Notes under the pieces: model-generated
Database searches by the model: none
The model's input: only the letters and a program-made list of their open reading frames with translations
What the model was told of the DNA's origin: nothing
NCBI GenBank assembly: GCA_016508695.1
Contig: VNKQ01000007.1
Coordinates: 868,001 to 932,000 of the forward strand
DNA: 64,000 nucleotides
Source of the DNA: Hyphodiscus hymeniophilus
Lineage: Eukaryota > Ascomycota > Leotiomycetes > Helotiales > Hyphodiscaceae
Direction: 5' to 3'
Translations under genes and position numbers: made by a program
In this document: positions 50,523-61,790 of the stretch, one piece after another
How positions within the stretch are numbered: position 1 is the first letter of the stretch
Layout: each line of letters begins with the position of its first letter

Positions 50523-51518
50523 ATGACACTCAAGCAGAAGATCCTCACGATCGACCTACTTGGCGCTGGGTTCTTGATCTGTGCAATAATCTGCTCGTTA
50601 CCGGCCCTTCAGTGGGAAGGCACGTAAGTTATTTCACACTATCATTTGGGCATCACTGACACTACGCATAGCAAATGTCTCTGGAAGAACTCTAAAGTCT
50701 GGGGCTGCATTCTCGGATTCGCATTGTTGATCATAATCTTCATTGCACTGCAATTCAGAAGAGGAGACAGAGCTACCATTCCACCACGTATCTTCAGCCA
50801 AGGTACCGTTCTTTGGTCTTGTCTATTCAGCACCTTCCTGTCGATGGGCTTCTATACGCACATCTATTACTTGCCGTTCTACTTTCAAGCAGTTAAAGGC
50901 AAAACAGTCGAAGGCTCGGGTATTCGCACAATTCCATACCTGGCATCGATGATTGTCGCTACGGCAGTCGTGGGTACCACAGTCCAGCAGGTCGGAATCT
51001 ACAAGCCCTTTATGGTTCTCGGAGGGGTCATCTTCACAATTGGTGCAGGCATGCTATACACCCTCAGAGTCAACCCTTACGCGGGCAGTTGGATCGGTTA
51101 CCAATTACTCTCTGGTTTTGGGCTTGGTTGCGGTGTGCAGCTGCCCTTCATCGCTGTATCAGTCGTTCTCAAGAAGAAAGACCTGGCAATTGGAAATGCG
51201 TTGGCGATTTTTTTCAACTCACTCGGTGGAGCGATATCAATCTCTATTGCGCAGAACATCTTCTCCAACGGTTTAGGTAGCAACCTCCCAGAATACGCAC
51301 CAGACGTCTCAGTCAGTGGTGTCATTGGTGCTGGAGCAACCCACTTGAGACAGTACGTCAAACCGGAGGACCTGGCCGGTGTAATAAGAGCATATATGCA
51401 GGCTCTGAGTCAGTCATATGCCATGCTGATTGCTGTAGGTGGGATTGCGACTATTTGTGCTTACTTTGTGGAATGGAAGAGCATTAAGGGAAAGAAAGTC
51501 ACGGCTCAGGCCGCATAG
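50523..51518 (+). pseudogene. 5'-truncated MFS multidrug transporter (C-terminal half)
   Basis: Two exons (50523-50623, 50672-51518) give an open 315-residue product beginning at Met of MTLKQKILTIDLLGAGFL, a segment normally found in the middle of 14-helix (DHA2) drug transporters. It covers about eight helices, including LALQWEGT-like PALQWEGT, FYTHIYYLPFYFQAVKG, the GSGIRTIPYLASM motif, GYQLLSGFGLGCGVQLPF and a final SYAMLIAVGGIATICAYFVEW. Motifs of the first half (helices 1-6, motifs A and C) are missing upstream. Similarity persists ~20 codons before the ATG and then stops abruptly, which suggests deletion or rearrangement rather than a missed exon. The C-terminal frame is intact, so the loss may be recent or a short product may still be made. 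Confidence 0.75.
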
Positions 51519-51670
51519 ATGGACTTACGGATATGAGACAAACGACTTGGACAGATACCACGATTGTACTATTTCTGTGTTCTCTGTTTTATCTACCCGA
51601 CGTACATGTCTCATGTGTCTTGGTTTATATTATTATTAAAGTCTCACAACTGAACGTAGGGCCTAGATTA

Positions 51671-52594
51671 TCAAATCAACTCAAAGGGTATACGCGCCTC
51701 ACTACGACTTCCCCCCATTTTCTCCTCGACCCAACCCAACGCAAAATCCGCAACCTCCTCCCACCCTTCCTGATTAACAATGCCATGCGTTCGCCCCTCA
51801 AAAACTTTGAAGTCCACCACGGCCGGCCCGTGATACTTCTTCTCCGCCGCCTTCACAACCTGCATCGGAACGATATGATCCCTCGTCCCCGCAATCAACA
51901 GTAACGGCGCCCGATCCTTCTTGCCCCAATCCACCTTCCCGTCGCCCGGCACCACCACGCCCAACGCACCTTGCCACAAGACGTGCGCTGCCGCCGGTAC
52001 GGAGTACCTCTCCCACAGCAGGGACGACTCAGCGGCGGTGAGGTGATTCGCGAACGCATAGTGGAACCGCGAAGCCGAAATGGGGACCGCCTTGTTGTAC
52101 GTGAACGGGTTCCCCAGGATGGCGAAGGACGCTTTCACGGTGCTCAGTTTCAAAGCTAAGACGCCGCTCGGCTGAGCGGGACAGATCCCCACGCCCGTTC
52201 TTCCAAGCCCTCGGCTGAGAAGCAGCTGCACGAAGAGGCCGCCGAATGAATGGCCCATCAGGATCGGTGGCGAAGGGAGGCCGCGGATGATCTGCTCATA
52301 GTGGGAAATTATGTGGTGGATGGTGAGCCCCTCGAGTGCCTTAGGGTTGGAGCGGATCTCTTCCACCGTCCTGTCGTCTACGCCCGGCCAGCCTGGCGCG
52401 AGGACCTCGTAGCCTAGGTTGGTGAAGTAGACGCCCCAGTCTTCCCAGCAAGCGGGTGTCATCCAGAGGCCGTGGATGAGAAGGATTATACCCTTTGAGA
52501 GGACGAGGCCATTGGATGAGAAATCGGCAGTTGAGGCTGGGTCAAGCTCTGTTAGGGATTCCGAGTGCCCATTTGTGAGGCCGTTTGTGGCCAT
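51671..52594 (-). CDS. Alpha/beta hydrolase, intronless and GC-rich
   Basis: A single exon of 307 residues. Catalytic triad by motif: Ser116 in LMGHSFGG, Asp239 in AGTRDHIVP and His270 in GRTHGI. The oxyanion region is LLIHGLWMTPACWEDW, and GYEVLAPGWPGVDDR follows the second strand. There is no signal peptide, and about 30 polar residues precede the fold. The GWPGxDDR pattern and the absence of introns recall bacterial hydrolases of this group, and the coding sequence is visibly richer in G+C, with more C/G-ending codons, than genes on either side. Substrate unknown. A transferred origin is an inference. ATCACGTG lies 16 bp upstream of the start codon. Confidence 0.92.
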   Translation of the reverse strand: MATNGLTNGHSESLTELDPASTADFSSNGLVLSKGIILLIHGLWMTPACWEDWGVYFTNLGYEVLAPGWPGVDDRTVEEIRSNPKALEGLTIHHIISHYEQIIRGLPSPPILMGHSFGGLFVQLLLSRGLGRTGVGICPAQPSGVLALKLSTVKASFAILGNPFTYNKAVPISASRFHYAFANHLTAAESSLLWERYSVPAAAHVLWQGALGVVVPGDGKVDWGKKDRAPLLLIAGTRDHIVPMQVVKAAEKKYHGPAVVDFKVFEGRTHGIVNQEGWEEVADFALGWVEEKMGGSRSEARIPFELI

Positions 52595-53184
52595 CGCGAT
52601 AAAGGTCCGATCACGTGCTGAGGATATGAGCTTTCAAGAATTAGGGAAGGTTGATAGTTGGTCCTAAAGAATGATAAGGAGATCGGAGAGTGTACTAATA
52701 TGGCAGCTTTTTATGCTTTGTTTGATATCCTTGAGGTGCCACGGAGAACTCCAATATATTACTACCGCAAGATATGCATCGCCTGGATCACATAGACGAG
52801 AAGTACATAATCACGACGCATGAGGACAGGCGAGGGGTATTTGCTTTATTAATCCCCTGCCGTCGCCGCCAAAAAAAAACAAGTAGAGGATCAAAAACAT
52901 TCTGGTAGCCAATGCACGACTGCCGTGGCGCCAAGCGTGTGATCTAGACGAATATTGCAGAATTGGATGAGAGAATTCGCTGACTGAGCGGTTGGTATGC
53001 ATGGGTAGTAGTTACAAGTTTGCAACTGAGTCAAAATACGTCAAGCTAAAGACGTCCTCGTATTATCATATGGTATTCATCTATGTAATATAATGAACAG
53101 AATAGAGAATTACTTTTACACGTCCATTTCAACGCCTTGAAGAAGCCTCCATCGCTCCCAATGCTAACTCACAGATTTGTACAT
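52595..53184. promoter_or_regulatory. Intergenic region with hydrolase promoter
   Basis: 590 bp between the hydrolase start and the Hsp78 3' end, both genes on the minus strand. It contains ATCACGTG at 52610-52617, very close to the hydrolase ATG, and a poly(A) run near 52871. No gene found. Confidence 0.5.
52610..52617 (+). promoter_or_regulatory. ATCACGTG E-box-like site
   Basis: Exact octamer ending 16 bp upstream of the alpha/beta hydrolase start codon, on the strand opposite the gene. This is probably within the leader, so it may act as a core element or be incidental. Confidence 0.3.
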
Positions 53185-56085
53185 TCAAACATTCAAAGAC
53201 TCCTCTGTTCCAACTTCCAAACCAGTTCCGTTCCCATTTATCTTCACAACCGCATGATCGCCCGTCTTAACAATACCCCTAATAATCTTGTCCGCCAGCC
53301 CATTGCCAATCTCTTTAGCAATCAACCTATTCAGCGGCCGTGCTCCAAATTTTGGATCGTATCCCCTCTCCGCCAACCATTCGCGAACAGTATCATCGAC
53401 GCTGAGGACAATTCTCCTATCGTCAAGTCTTTGCTGGAGTTCTTTCAGTCGAATATCGACGATATCGCGGAGAGCTTCTGTGGAGAGACGTTTGAAGATG
53501 ATGAATTCGTCGACTCGGTTCAGGAATTCGGGTGCGTAGTTGTGCTGGACTACGTCCATAACAGCGTCCCTAACCTTGGGGGCGATATCACCGTTCAGCT
53601 CTTCGTGATAGGGGTGCAATGGGTCATTTCCGACCAGGATATCGGCGCCAAGGTTCGATGTGAATACGATAAGAGTGTTGCGGAAGTCGATCTTGTGGCC
53701 CTGGCTGTCGGTGAGGAATCCTTCGTCCAAGACCTGGAGGAGTAGCGCTGAGATATCTCTGTGGGCTTTTTCAAACTCATCGAAGAGCAAGACGGCGTAG
53801 GGCTTTCTGCGAACCGCTTCTGTAAGCTGGCCAGCATCGTCGTATCCAACATAGCCAGCGGGGCTGCCAATGAGTCTAGAAAGTGTATGTTTTTCCTGAA
53901 ATTCGCTCATGTCGAACCGGACCATAGCCGTCTCTGTTGAGAAAAGGAAGTTCGCAAGCTTTTTGCACAGCTCCGTCTTACCCACTCCTGTGGGTCCTGA
54001 AGTTTGAAGTTAGTGATTAATTGGGAACTTGTGACAAGACAATATTTGAGTTACGTACCTAAGAAGAAGTAGCTGGCCAGCGGCCTGTTCTCGCCGTTCA
54101 GTCCGGCACGTTGCATGCGAACGGCATTAGCAACGGCCCGCAAAGCTTCGTCTTGACCACGGACTGATTCACGAAGAGTGTCTTCCATATTGACAAGCTT
54201 CTCGATATGTCCAGAAGTGAGCTTGGTCACGGGGATACCAGTAACTCGTGACACGACTCCAGAGATATCGTCAGCCGTGACAGAGTCATGAATCAGACTG
54301 CCATCTGAGGTCGTCGATTCGCCTTCTTTGGGCAACTTGGCCTCTAATGCGGGTATTGTGGCATATCTCAGTTCACCTGCACGGCCGAAGTTGTTTTCCC
54401 GTTGTGCTTGGTCAAGCTCTATTCGAGCTTTCTCCAAATCCTCCTTCGTCTTCTTGATTGCGTCAATCTCGGCTCTTTCCTTCTCCCACTTCTCCGTTAA
54501 CTTGCTCTCCTCTTCTTGATACTCCTTCAACGTTGCTTCGAGCTTCTCCCGTCGCTCTCGACTTGCAACATCGGTTTCTTTTCGTAAGCTTTCAAGCTCA
54601 ATCTGGAGAGTCATGATCCGTTGGTCGAGTTGCATTATATCATCTGGTTTGCTTTCTTGTTGTAGTCTGAGAGCACTTGCAGCTTCGTCCATAAGGTCAA
54701 TTGCCTACATGAAAGTCAATACTGGGCGTAATGTCAAGATGTAGAATACCAGTCAGGGCTGAGGTATAGAGACTTCGAGAAGAAATTCAAAAGATATAAA
54801 GGAAGTGGTGGGTATCGGGACTCGAAACTTCATATTCCAACCCAGTCACGTACAAATGCAGACTTTGACGAGTTGAGAAGAACTGCTCCAAGACAATGAA
54901 CAGTAACAATATGGATTCTGCTGACTTAGAATTCAAGCTTCTATGTAACACGCCAGCCCCACCGAAGAACAGATAGCTTGGATGGGAAGAAATGGCATCC
55001 ACTGTCAATTTCACTTGATATTCTGACATGTCGAGCCTAGATCAAAGTAGGAAATCCACACTTACTTTGTCTGGAAGGAAGCGGTCTGTAACATAGCGAT
55101 TACTCAGACTAGCTGCTGCTACTAAAGCCCCATCTGTGATTCGAACTCCATGGTGGACTTCATACTTTTCCTTGATACCACGAAGAATACTGATGGTATC
55201 CTGAATCGAAGGTTCATTGACCTGAATTGGTTGAAATCTTCGTGCCAGCGCAACGTCTTTCTCAATGGCTCGATACTCGTTCAAGGTGGTCGCTCCGCAA
55301 CACTGTAGCTCTCCTCTTGAAAGAGCAGGCTTTAGTAGGTTGCTAGCATCGATACTCCCCTCGGCCTTACCCAGACCGAGCAAAGTGTGCAGCTCGTCAA
55401 CGACTAAAATAATGCCTCCATGTGCTTCTTGAACTTCTTTCAAGACTGCCTTGAGTCGCTCTTCAAAGTCTCCTCGGAACTTAGCACCAGCTATGAGTTG
55501 TCCAAGATCAAGAGATATGACCTTCTTGTTTTTGATACTCTCAGGTACGTCGCCTTTGACAATGCGCTGTGCCAGTCCCTCCAATATAGCAGTTTTGCCA
55601 GTCCCAGCAGATCCGATCAGTACTGGATTGTTTTTGGTTCTTCGAGATAGGACTCTGTTGGCAAATTGTTAGCCACAATGCTTATATTAAGATATGTTAC
55701 GGAGGAAATCTCGAGACGAAATATGGGAACTTCTTGCCCGCTTTACATACTGTATAGTTCGGTGAATCTCTGAATCTCTGCCAATGACCGGATCAAGCTT
55801 TCCATCTTTTGCCCTTGCAGTCAGATCAACACCGTATTGCTCCAATGCGCTCTTCTCTTCTCCGCCACTCATGTCCATTCGATGTGTTCCTCCCGGAGGA
55901 TGCGGCCTCCCAGAACGGCCATTGGCATATGTTCGAGAAGCTGTAATCGGTAAAACTTGTAAGGGGACATTAAGGCTTGTACGATAAGTTGTTGCGAGAG
56001 GATTTGCGTTTCTGATTCGAAAAGCTCCACCGCGAGCTGCCCCAGTAATGCGCCGAGACGATATTTGAATCGGTCTTAAGTACAT
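53185..56085 (-). CDS. HSP78: Mitochondrial ClpB-type disaggregase Hsp78
   Basis: AAA+ chaperone of the mitochondrial matrix that extracts polypeptides from aggregates together with mtHsp70. Four exons (55751-56085, 55066-55654, 54059-54704, 53185-53996) give 793 residues (yeast 811). The N-terminus is Arg-rich and lacks acidic residues for about 60 positions, as expected of a presequence. The large N-domain of cytosolic Hsp104 is absent, as in other Hsp78 proteins. NBD1 has GSAGTGKT near 126 and VVDELHT; the coiled-coil middle domain runs about 320-440; NBD2 has GPTGVGKT near 524 and [10 protein letters not shown], then GARPLNR. Intron 2 is 361 nt, several times longer than its neighbours. 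The divergent neighbour is eEF1B-beta, 324 bp away, and a heat-shock-element-like array lies between them. Confidence 0.96.
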
Positions 56086-56409
56086 TTTGGCTCCTGTTCA
56101 AGGTCGATACAATCTATGTATTAAAAAGAATAGAGTAAAGAAAGACATTTTCAAGATTATCATAAACAATTTTAGATATCAACTGATATGAGTCGAAGGT
56201 TCGAGGCCAATCCAGAAATGTCAAAGAAAGTTTATGCCTTAGAAATTGGAGTTGCTGCCTGACCCGTCCTTAGCGGTTGTTTCGATTGGATGCTCATTCG
56301 GCCACAGCTTTTTCGACTTCTAAAATTTACACTTGACGACTCACCCACTCCTCCTCGACAAGTCCTCCACCTCGAAGATCACACACTATCTCACATCAAC
56401 TCAGTCACA
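56086..56409. promoter_or_regulatory. Divergent promoter HSP78 / eEF1B-beta
   Basis: 324 bp between start codons of a mitochondrial heat-shock protein and a translation elongation factor subunit. It carries the phased GAA/TTC array listed separately, and a pyrimidine-rich leader (CACTCCTCCTCG, ACTCAGTCACA) directly before the elongation-factor start. Confidence 0.6.
56194..56218 (-). promoter_or_regulatory. Heat-shock-element-like array
   Basis: Reading in 5-bp units from 56194, the centres are GAA (56195), TTC (56200), GGC (56205), ATC (56210) and GAA (56215). Three units match the alternating nGAAn/nTTCn consensus exactly, and one (ATC) differs by a single base. The phase is kept over 25 bp, about 110 bp upstream of the HSP78 start. 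This fits heat-shock-factor control of HSP78. Confidence 0.5.
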
Positions 56410-57551
56410 ATGGGATTCGCCGACTTCGCCACTGATGCTGGTCTTACCAGTAAGTTCTCACTTCTGCAAAGCCCACCATAAAATAAACATCGAGTGGCCC
56501 GTTCGCAAATCCAGAATGCGCAAACTGACATGATTTAGTGCTTAACAGCTGGTTGACTACTCGATCATATATTGTTGGGTAAGTTTTCTCCTGTGCTGAG
56601 CACAAGACTTCGTCCTCGTTCCGTCTCCTGGTGGGCAGAATCTATGCAGCTTGCTCCTAGCCCCACCTCGAGCTTCCTATATTTCATGATGAGCAACATT
56701 GGTCCGTGTTACTGAGCGGCCTCAAGAACCGTCATATGACGATCACCAAAGCATTCAAGTGCACCTCTGAATTTTCCTTGCAACTCCTATCGATTCCTGA
56801 CCAGAAATTCGAGTTTGCTGTATTGACACCTTGACAGATACACTCCTTCCCAAGCCGACGTCGCCTCCTTCAAAGCTCTCTCCTCCGCCCCAGATGCCGC
56901 AAAATACCCCCACGCTGCTAGATGGTACAAGCACATTGCTTCCTACAGTGATGAGTTTGGCGCTCTCAGTGGTGACGCTACCAAGTCATACTCAACCTAC
57001 GGCCCAGAGACATCAGCCCTTACGCTAAACCCAGCAAAGGCGCCAGCGGCAGAGGAGGATGATGACGAGGTGGACCTGTTCGGTAGCGACGATGAGGAAG
57101 AGGATAAGGCGGCTGAGGAACTTCGAAATCAGCGTTTGGCAGAGTACAAGAAGAAGAAGGAGGGCAAGACTAAGCCTGCTGCTAAGTCAGTCGTTACTAT
57201 GGATGTTAAGCCTTGGGGTATGTTATTGTTTGTAGTCCCGTCGAGCTGGCATGCTAACCAGGTTCAGATGACGAGACTGATATGAAGTCTTTGGAGGCTG
57301 CCGTCCGTAGTATTGAAAAAGACGGTCTTGTTTGGGGAGCTTCCAAGCTCGTTCCAGTTGGTTTCGGAATCAAGAAGCTTCAGATAAACTTGGTTATCGA
57401 AGACGACAAAGTTGGCCTTGGTGATTTGGAGGAGGAGATCGCAGAGTTTGAGGACTTTGTTCAGTCGACTGATATCGTAAGTTCCCTTCTTGAATATGTT
57501 CATATCTGCGTCAAGCTGATAGTTCCCTAGGCCGCTATGCAAAAGCTGTAG
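56410..57551 (+). CDS. EFB1: Translation elongation factor 1-beta (eEF1B-beta, nucleotide exchange subunit)
   Basis: Exchanges GDP for GTP on eEF1A. Five exons (56410-56449, 56539-56578, 56838-57217, 57268-57476, 57531-57551) give 229 residues. The N-terminal ~75 residues form the GST-like region ([40 protein letters not shown]). An acidic stretch ([18 protein letters not shown]) and a lysine-rich linker follow. The C-terminal exchange domain runs about 145-229: [47 protein letters not shown], and the terminal DIAAMQKL with the conserved lysine that contacts eEF1A. Intron 2 is 259 nt. Two 40-nt exons and a 21-nt last exon make this gene easy to misannotate. Confidence 0.96.
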
Positions 57552-57884
57552 ATACCCTTTCGATGACTAGGATTCCCTTTGCTTTTCCATTATTGCATTC
57601 ACGATTTGATATGAAGGGTCGTGCTGTTTTTTGTCTGGGTCTCACGACAAGATAAATCGGCTCCATGCGATGAGAAACATGAGGGTAGATAGACATGAAT
57701 CAAAAATTCCGAAGTAATTACTTGCGTGCAGATGCCTTATAATTGCATGCAAGAAGACTGACCCAAATCACCCTTCGAGACTCGTGACTGAGGCTTAAAG
57801 CGGCAGCAGAGCAAGCTTTAAACTGTAATCCACATCTCGCAAACACGAAGCTTCGTCGCCACAAAACGAAATCAATTGTACGAG
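57552..57884. other. Intergenic region
   Basis: 333 bp with the elongation-factor 3' UTR and the EMC5 promoter. No distinct feature was recognised. Confidence 0.55.
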
Positions 57885-58379
57885 ATGACCTGGTCATCCA
57901 ATTCCGTAACAGGTCTCGGCCTTTTCTTCCTGGCGCATGCGTATGACACCCAAATGGATATAGGGAACGAAAAACTAACAGAAATCAACAGATGCTACTC
58001 TGCCTACGAGCACTCCGCACTACACTCCGTAAGCACAGCATCTATATCGTCCATCGCTGGATCTTCGGCTTCCGTCTCCTCTCTACCCATTGACATTTCC
58101 ATCGAAACTATCGTTGCAGTCTTCACCATCGTTCTAGGCCAGGTGCTGGGAACTTCGGAACTACGACCAATACAATGGCGTGTATGGGCAGGCAAGATTG
58201 AACGCGAAGGAGAGAAAGGATTCATGAATGGGGATGGCCAGGTTGATAAGGATTATGTTGGAAATCCATTCAGGATGTTGGAGAGCCGACCAGGCTTCAT
58301 AGATATCAGGAAGCAGAGGAAGGAGTTTGCGGAATGGGTAAGGGAAGGTGGAGGTGCGGATGCTGCTCCCAAGAGCTAG
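57885..58379 (+). CDS. EMC5: ER membrane protein complex subunit 5 (EMC5/MMGT family)
   Basis: Small subunit of the ER membrane insertase EMC; family members were also called membrane magnesium transporters. Two exons (57885-57940, 57992-58379) give 147 residues. The signatures are a first hydrophobic helix (VTGLGLFFLAHACYSAYEHS) joined across the intron, a second helix (IDISIETIVAVFTIVLGQVLG), and the family hallmark ELRPIQWRVWAGKIERE. A hydrophilic C-terminus follows. The 51-nt intron has no stop and is a multiple of three, so an unspliced frame stays open. Splicing is favoured because it restores the contiguous AHACYSAYEHS helix. Confidence 0.93.
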   Translation: MTWSSNSVTGLGLFFLAHAYDTQMDIGNEKLTEINRCYSAYEHSALHSVSTASISSIAGSSASVSSLPIDISIETIVAVFTIVLGQVLGTSELRPIQWRVWAGKIEREGEKGFMNGDGQVDKDYVGNPFRMLESRPGFIDIRKQRKEFAEWVREGGGADAAPKS

Positions 58380-58695
58380 TAGACTCAACATGATACGGCG
58401 GAATATGTTTCTGTGTGGGAGTTGTATACCAGCATCTCATCTGTGCTGGCAGCGATTCCTGCCGAGCAGGGGGTTGTACAATGCAAAGCTTCTGCACATA
58501 GCGAGAGGCAGGATTGTTAATTAATAAACATTTCTTCAAGTTAAAAGCCTATCTTCGAGCCATGGCCTAAGTTCTGGCTACATGACGAATTTAGGTAAGC
58601 TCTGTCGAACAGAGATGAGGTCAAGTAAACTTCATCTCGCGTATCGAGATACTAACTCCCTCTCCCTTCATTATTGCGTAGCACCAAGTCTCAAC
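58380..58695. promoter_or_regulatory. Intergenic region upstream of MSH5
   Basis: 316 bp between EMC5 and MSH5 on the same strand. An in-frame upstream ATG at 58582 would add 38 residues without family similarity to MSH5. A start in AACATGG context at 58696 was preferred. Confidence 0.5.
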
Positions 58696-61600
58696 ATGGC
58701 CTACAAGCGTCGCTGTACGGGCTCTGAGAGACGGCGACCGCCATCATACCACCCAGCAGTTTCCTCTCGACCACAGAGCGTCACTCGCGTGACCTCTGAT
58801 CACCGGAGCGTTCGCTCATCATCCCCACGCCTGCCATCAATTTCGCAGCAAAGCAGAGCCCTCCTCAGATCAAGAGCCTCTCATGTCTCTGCAGAATCGT
58901 CATCTAGAGATGAAGATGTTCTACAATTTGAGACGGAAGCCGAGATCCAGGAGCGGGAAGACAGCGATGCTATGAATGAGATCATTATGGCCATCGAGAT
59001 GAAGGAAAGAGGTTCGATCGGATGTGCTTACTACATTGCACGAGAGGAAAAGCTTTTTCTAATGGAGGATATTAAATTGGCGGGCCTCGAAATCGTTGAC
59101 ACACTGAAGCTACATGTTCAACCTACTGTCGTCCTCATAAGCACACGTTGCGAAGAGAGCCTGGAAGAGCATCTCGGAAAGGACGCTCGTGGAATCGATC
59201 GTGGAGGTGATGAAAGTATGTTTCCCCCTCGAGAGGCTCTCAAATGTATTGACAGACTTCACTAGACGACATTCTAGGATCATATATCCTCAATGCCCAA
59301 CCCTCCGGGGAGTTCAACTATGAGGCGGCGAAAACCAAATTAGTGGATCTTAAAATGGGCGCAGATAATGCCTCCAATACTATGTTCACCACTCCGGAGG
59401 ACAACCTAATCGGTGAGCAACAAGGTATGGGTCGCCAAGGAAGACTCATGAGACTGGCTGGCTGGATAGACCTTGATAGCAGGCTGACGGTATGCTTGAA
59501 GCCATGAGGTTGCACCCATACTGACAATACATCTAGGTTGGATGTGCCGGAGCCATTTTGGGTTACCTCAAGAAACGAAAGGCTATCGACTACCTCCCCA
59601 ATGGCCAGGCTGCCCTTGGTGCCTTTCGAGTTAAAGCCATCGATATGTTCACGCTGTCGGACTTGATGTTTGTCAACGCTGATACTCTAGCATCTCTCCA
59701 AATCATACAATCAGAAAATCACCCTAACAAACACATGCAAGGCCCGGCTACCTCTGGAGCAAAGGAAAGCTTGTCTGTATTTGGACTGTTCTATCACCTC
59801 GCACGAACACCGCAAGGAAAGCAGAAGCTCCGACATATCTTTTTAAGCCCAAGCATTGACATTTCGGTGATTAAAGAGCGACTTGACACAATTGGTGTAC
59901 TTCTACGACCAGATAACTCCGCTATGATAGAGGCCATTGGCCTGAGCTTGAAGCGAATCAGAGACATACGAACGGTCGTCGTACATCTACAAAAAGGAGT
60001 CTGTGATGTTCCCTCTCAGTCGTCTACCATTCGTCAGGGAGTCTGGGGTAGCATGCAGACCTTCATGTATCAAGCTTTGACAATTCTGGATTGCGTTCGT
60101 CAACTTGCCGAGGGGCGTGGCCTAGCCATTGTTAACAAGGTACGGCTTGTAACCTTTCTATATTGGTAGAAACTAACGTGGTCCCAGCTTCTCAACGAAG
60201 TCCAACCACTTCAGCTCAAACAAATAGGCGAGCAAATTGAGACTACTGTAGACTTCCAGAGATCCGCTGAACAACACCGCACAACAGTCCTCCAAGGGGT
60301 CGACCCCAAATTAGATAGCTTGAAACGAACGTACGATGGTATGGATAGTATGCTCACAGAGGTTGCAACTTCGCTTTCGAAAGAGTTGCCAGAATGGGCG
60401 CAGCAGTACGTCGAAAATTGCATATTCTTTCCGCAGCTTGGATTCCTCACTGTTGTTCCTCTGGATCCCGTGACCGGCAAGGGCAAGTACGAAGGTGAAG
60501 GTATAGATGATGATCTCTGGACCAGGAATTTTGTTAGCAACGACATGGGATATTATAAGAACAAACGAATGAAGGAGATGGATTCGTACTTTGGTGATAT
60601 GTACGGAATGATATGCGGTAAGCCATCGACATAGTTCATAGCAAAAATTAGACTGACATTTCTCAGATAGGGAGATCGAGATCATACATGACCTGGCTGT
60701 GAAAGTCCTGGAGCATGAAAAACTCATAATTCGTTGCTCGGATCTCTGTGGTGAACTCGACAGCCTCGTTGCGCTTGCTGTTGGAGCACAGAAACACGCT
60801 TTTGTCCCACCCCAAATGACTACGAAGAATGTCATTCATATTGAAGGTGGCCGGCATCCGTTGCAAGAACTTACTGTTTCTTCTTATATCGCAAACAGTT
60901 GCTGTCTTGATGGAGGCCGTGGTGACGAGGACGAAGCTCAAATCTCTTCTTCTCAGAACTCCATTCCCACCGAAGATGATACTGGAAATCCCAGCATGAT
61001 GATCATGACAGGCCCAAACTACTCCGGCAAGAGTGTGTATTTGAAGCAAAACGCTTTGATTGTCTACATGGCACACATAGGTAGCTATGTTCCCGCTGAG
61101 AGAGCCACGATCGGCTTGACGGACAAGATATTGACACGGATTGCGACGCGTGAGAGTGTTTCGAGGAACCAGAGTGCCTTCATGATCGACCTCCAGCAGG
61201 TTGCTTTATCTATGAGTCTCGCTACTCGTCAGACCCTCATAGTCATCGACGAATTCGGCAAAGGGACCAACTCTATCGATGGTGCAGGATTGGCATGTGG
61301 TGTTTTCGAATACTTTCTCAATCCTGGACCACACCGGCCAAAGGTCCTTGGTGCCACGCACTTCCACGAGATCTTTGAGAACGGCTTCTTGAAAGAAAGG
61401 CCCGAACTGTCCTTTGGTCACATGGAGGTCCATGTTGACACCGAATGCGACAATCCGGAAGACCAGATTACGTATCTTTATAACTTAGTGCCAGGCCGAA
61501 GCACGTCAAGCTTTGGTACTTGTTGCGCTCTCATGAACGGAATTGATCCAGCCATCGTGGAAAGAGCTGATGAGCTGATCCTACTGGCGGCTCGAGGTGA

Positions 61601-61790
61601 GGACCTCATTGCGGCCTGCACAAGGCTCTCTGACATGGAAGCGAAGGAATTGGAAGATGCAGAACAGATTGGAAGGCAATTCTTGATGCAGGATTTTGCT
61701 CAATCAGGCGACAAGCATCAGCTCGGCGTTGATGTTCGAAGTCTGCTACAAGACATTCTTAATGCGGATTCCGTCTCAGATGAATTATGA
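58696..61790 (+). CDS. MSH5: Meiotic MutS homologue MSH5
   Basis: Partners MSH4 to stabilise Holliday-junction intermediates and promote meiotic crossovers; no role in mismatch repair. Five exons (58696-59215, 59266-59489, 59537-60139, 60188-60617, 60667-61790) give 966 residues. The first ~115 residues are Arg/Ser-rich. The MutS connector, lever and clamp regions follow ([55 protein letters not shown]). The ATPase shows [10 protein letters not shown], Walker [10 protein letters not shown] near 706, [20 protein letters not shown], Walker [12 protein letters not shown] near 783, and GATHFHEIF. Absence of the N-terminal mismatch-recognition domain, the MSH5-like lever and the NYSGKS loop fit MSH5 rather than MSH2, MSH4 or MSH6. 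Its presence implies retained meiotic machinery. Confidence 0.95.

Noticed and set aside
54787..55029. 80-codon frame inside HSP78 intron 2
   Set aside because: It lies in the intron on the same strand without a domain. The flanking exons join perfectly without it.
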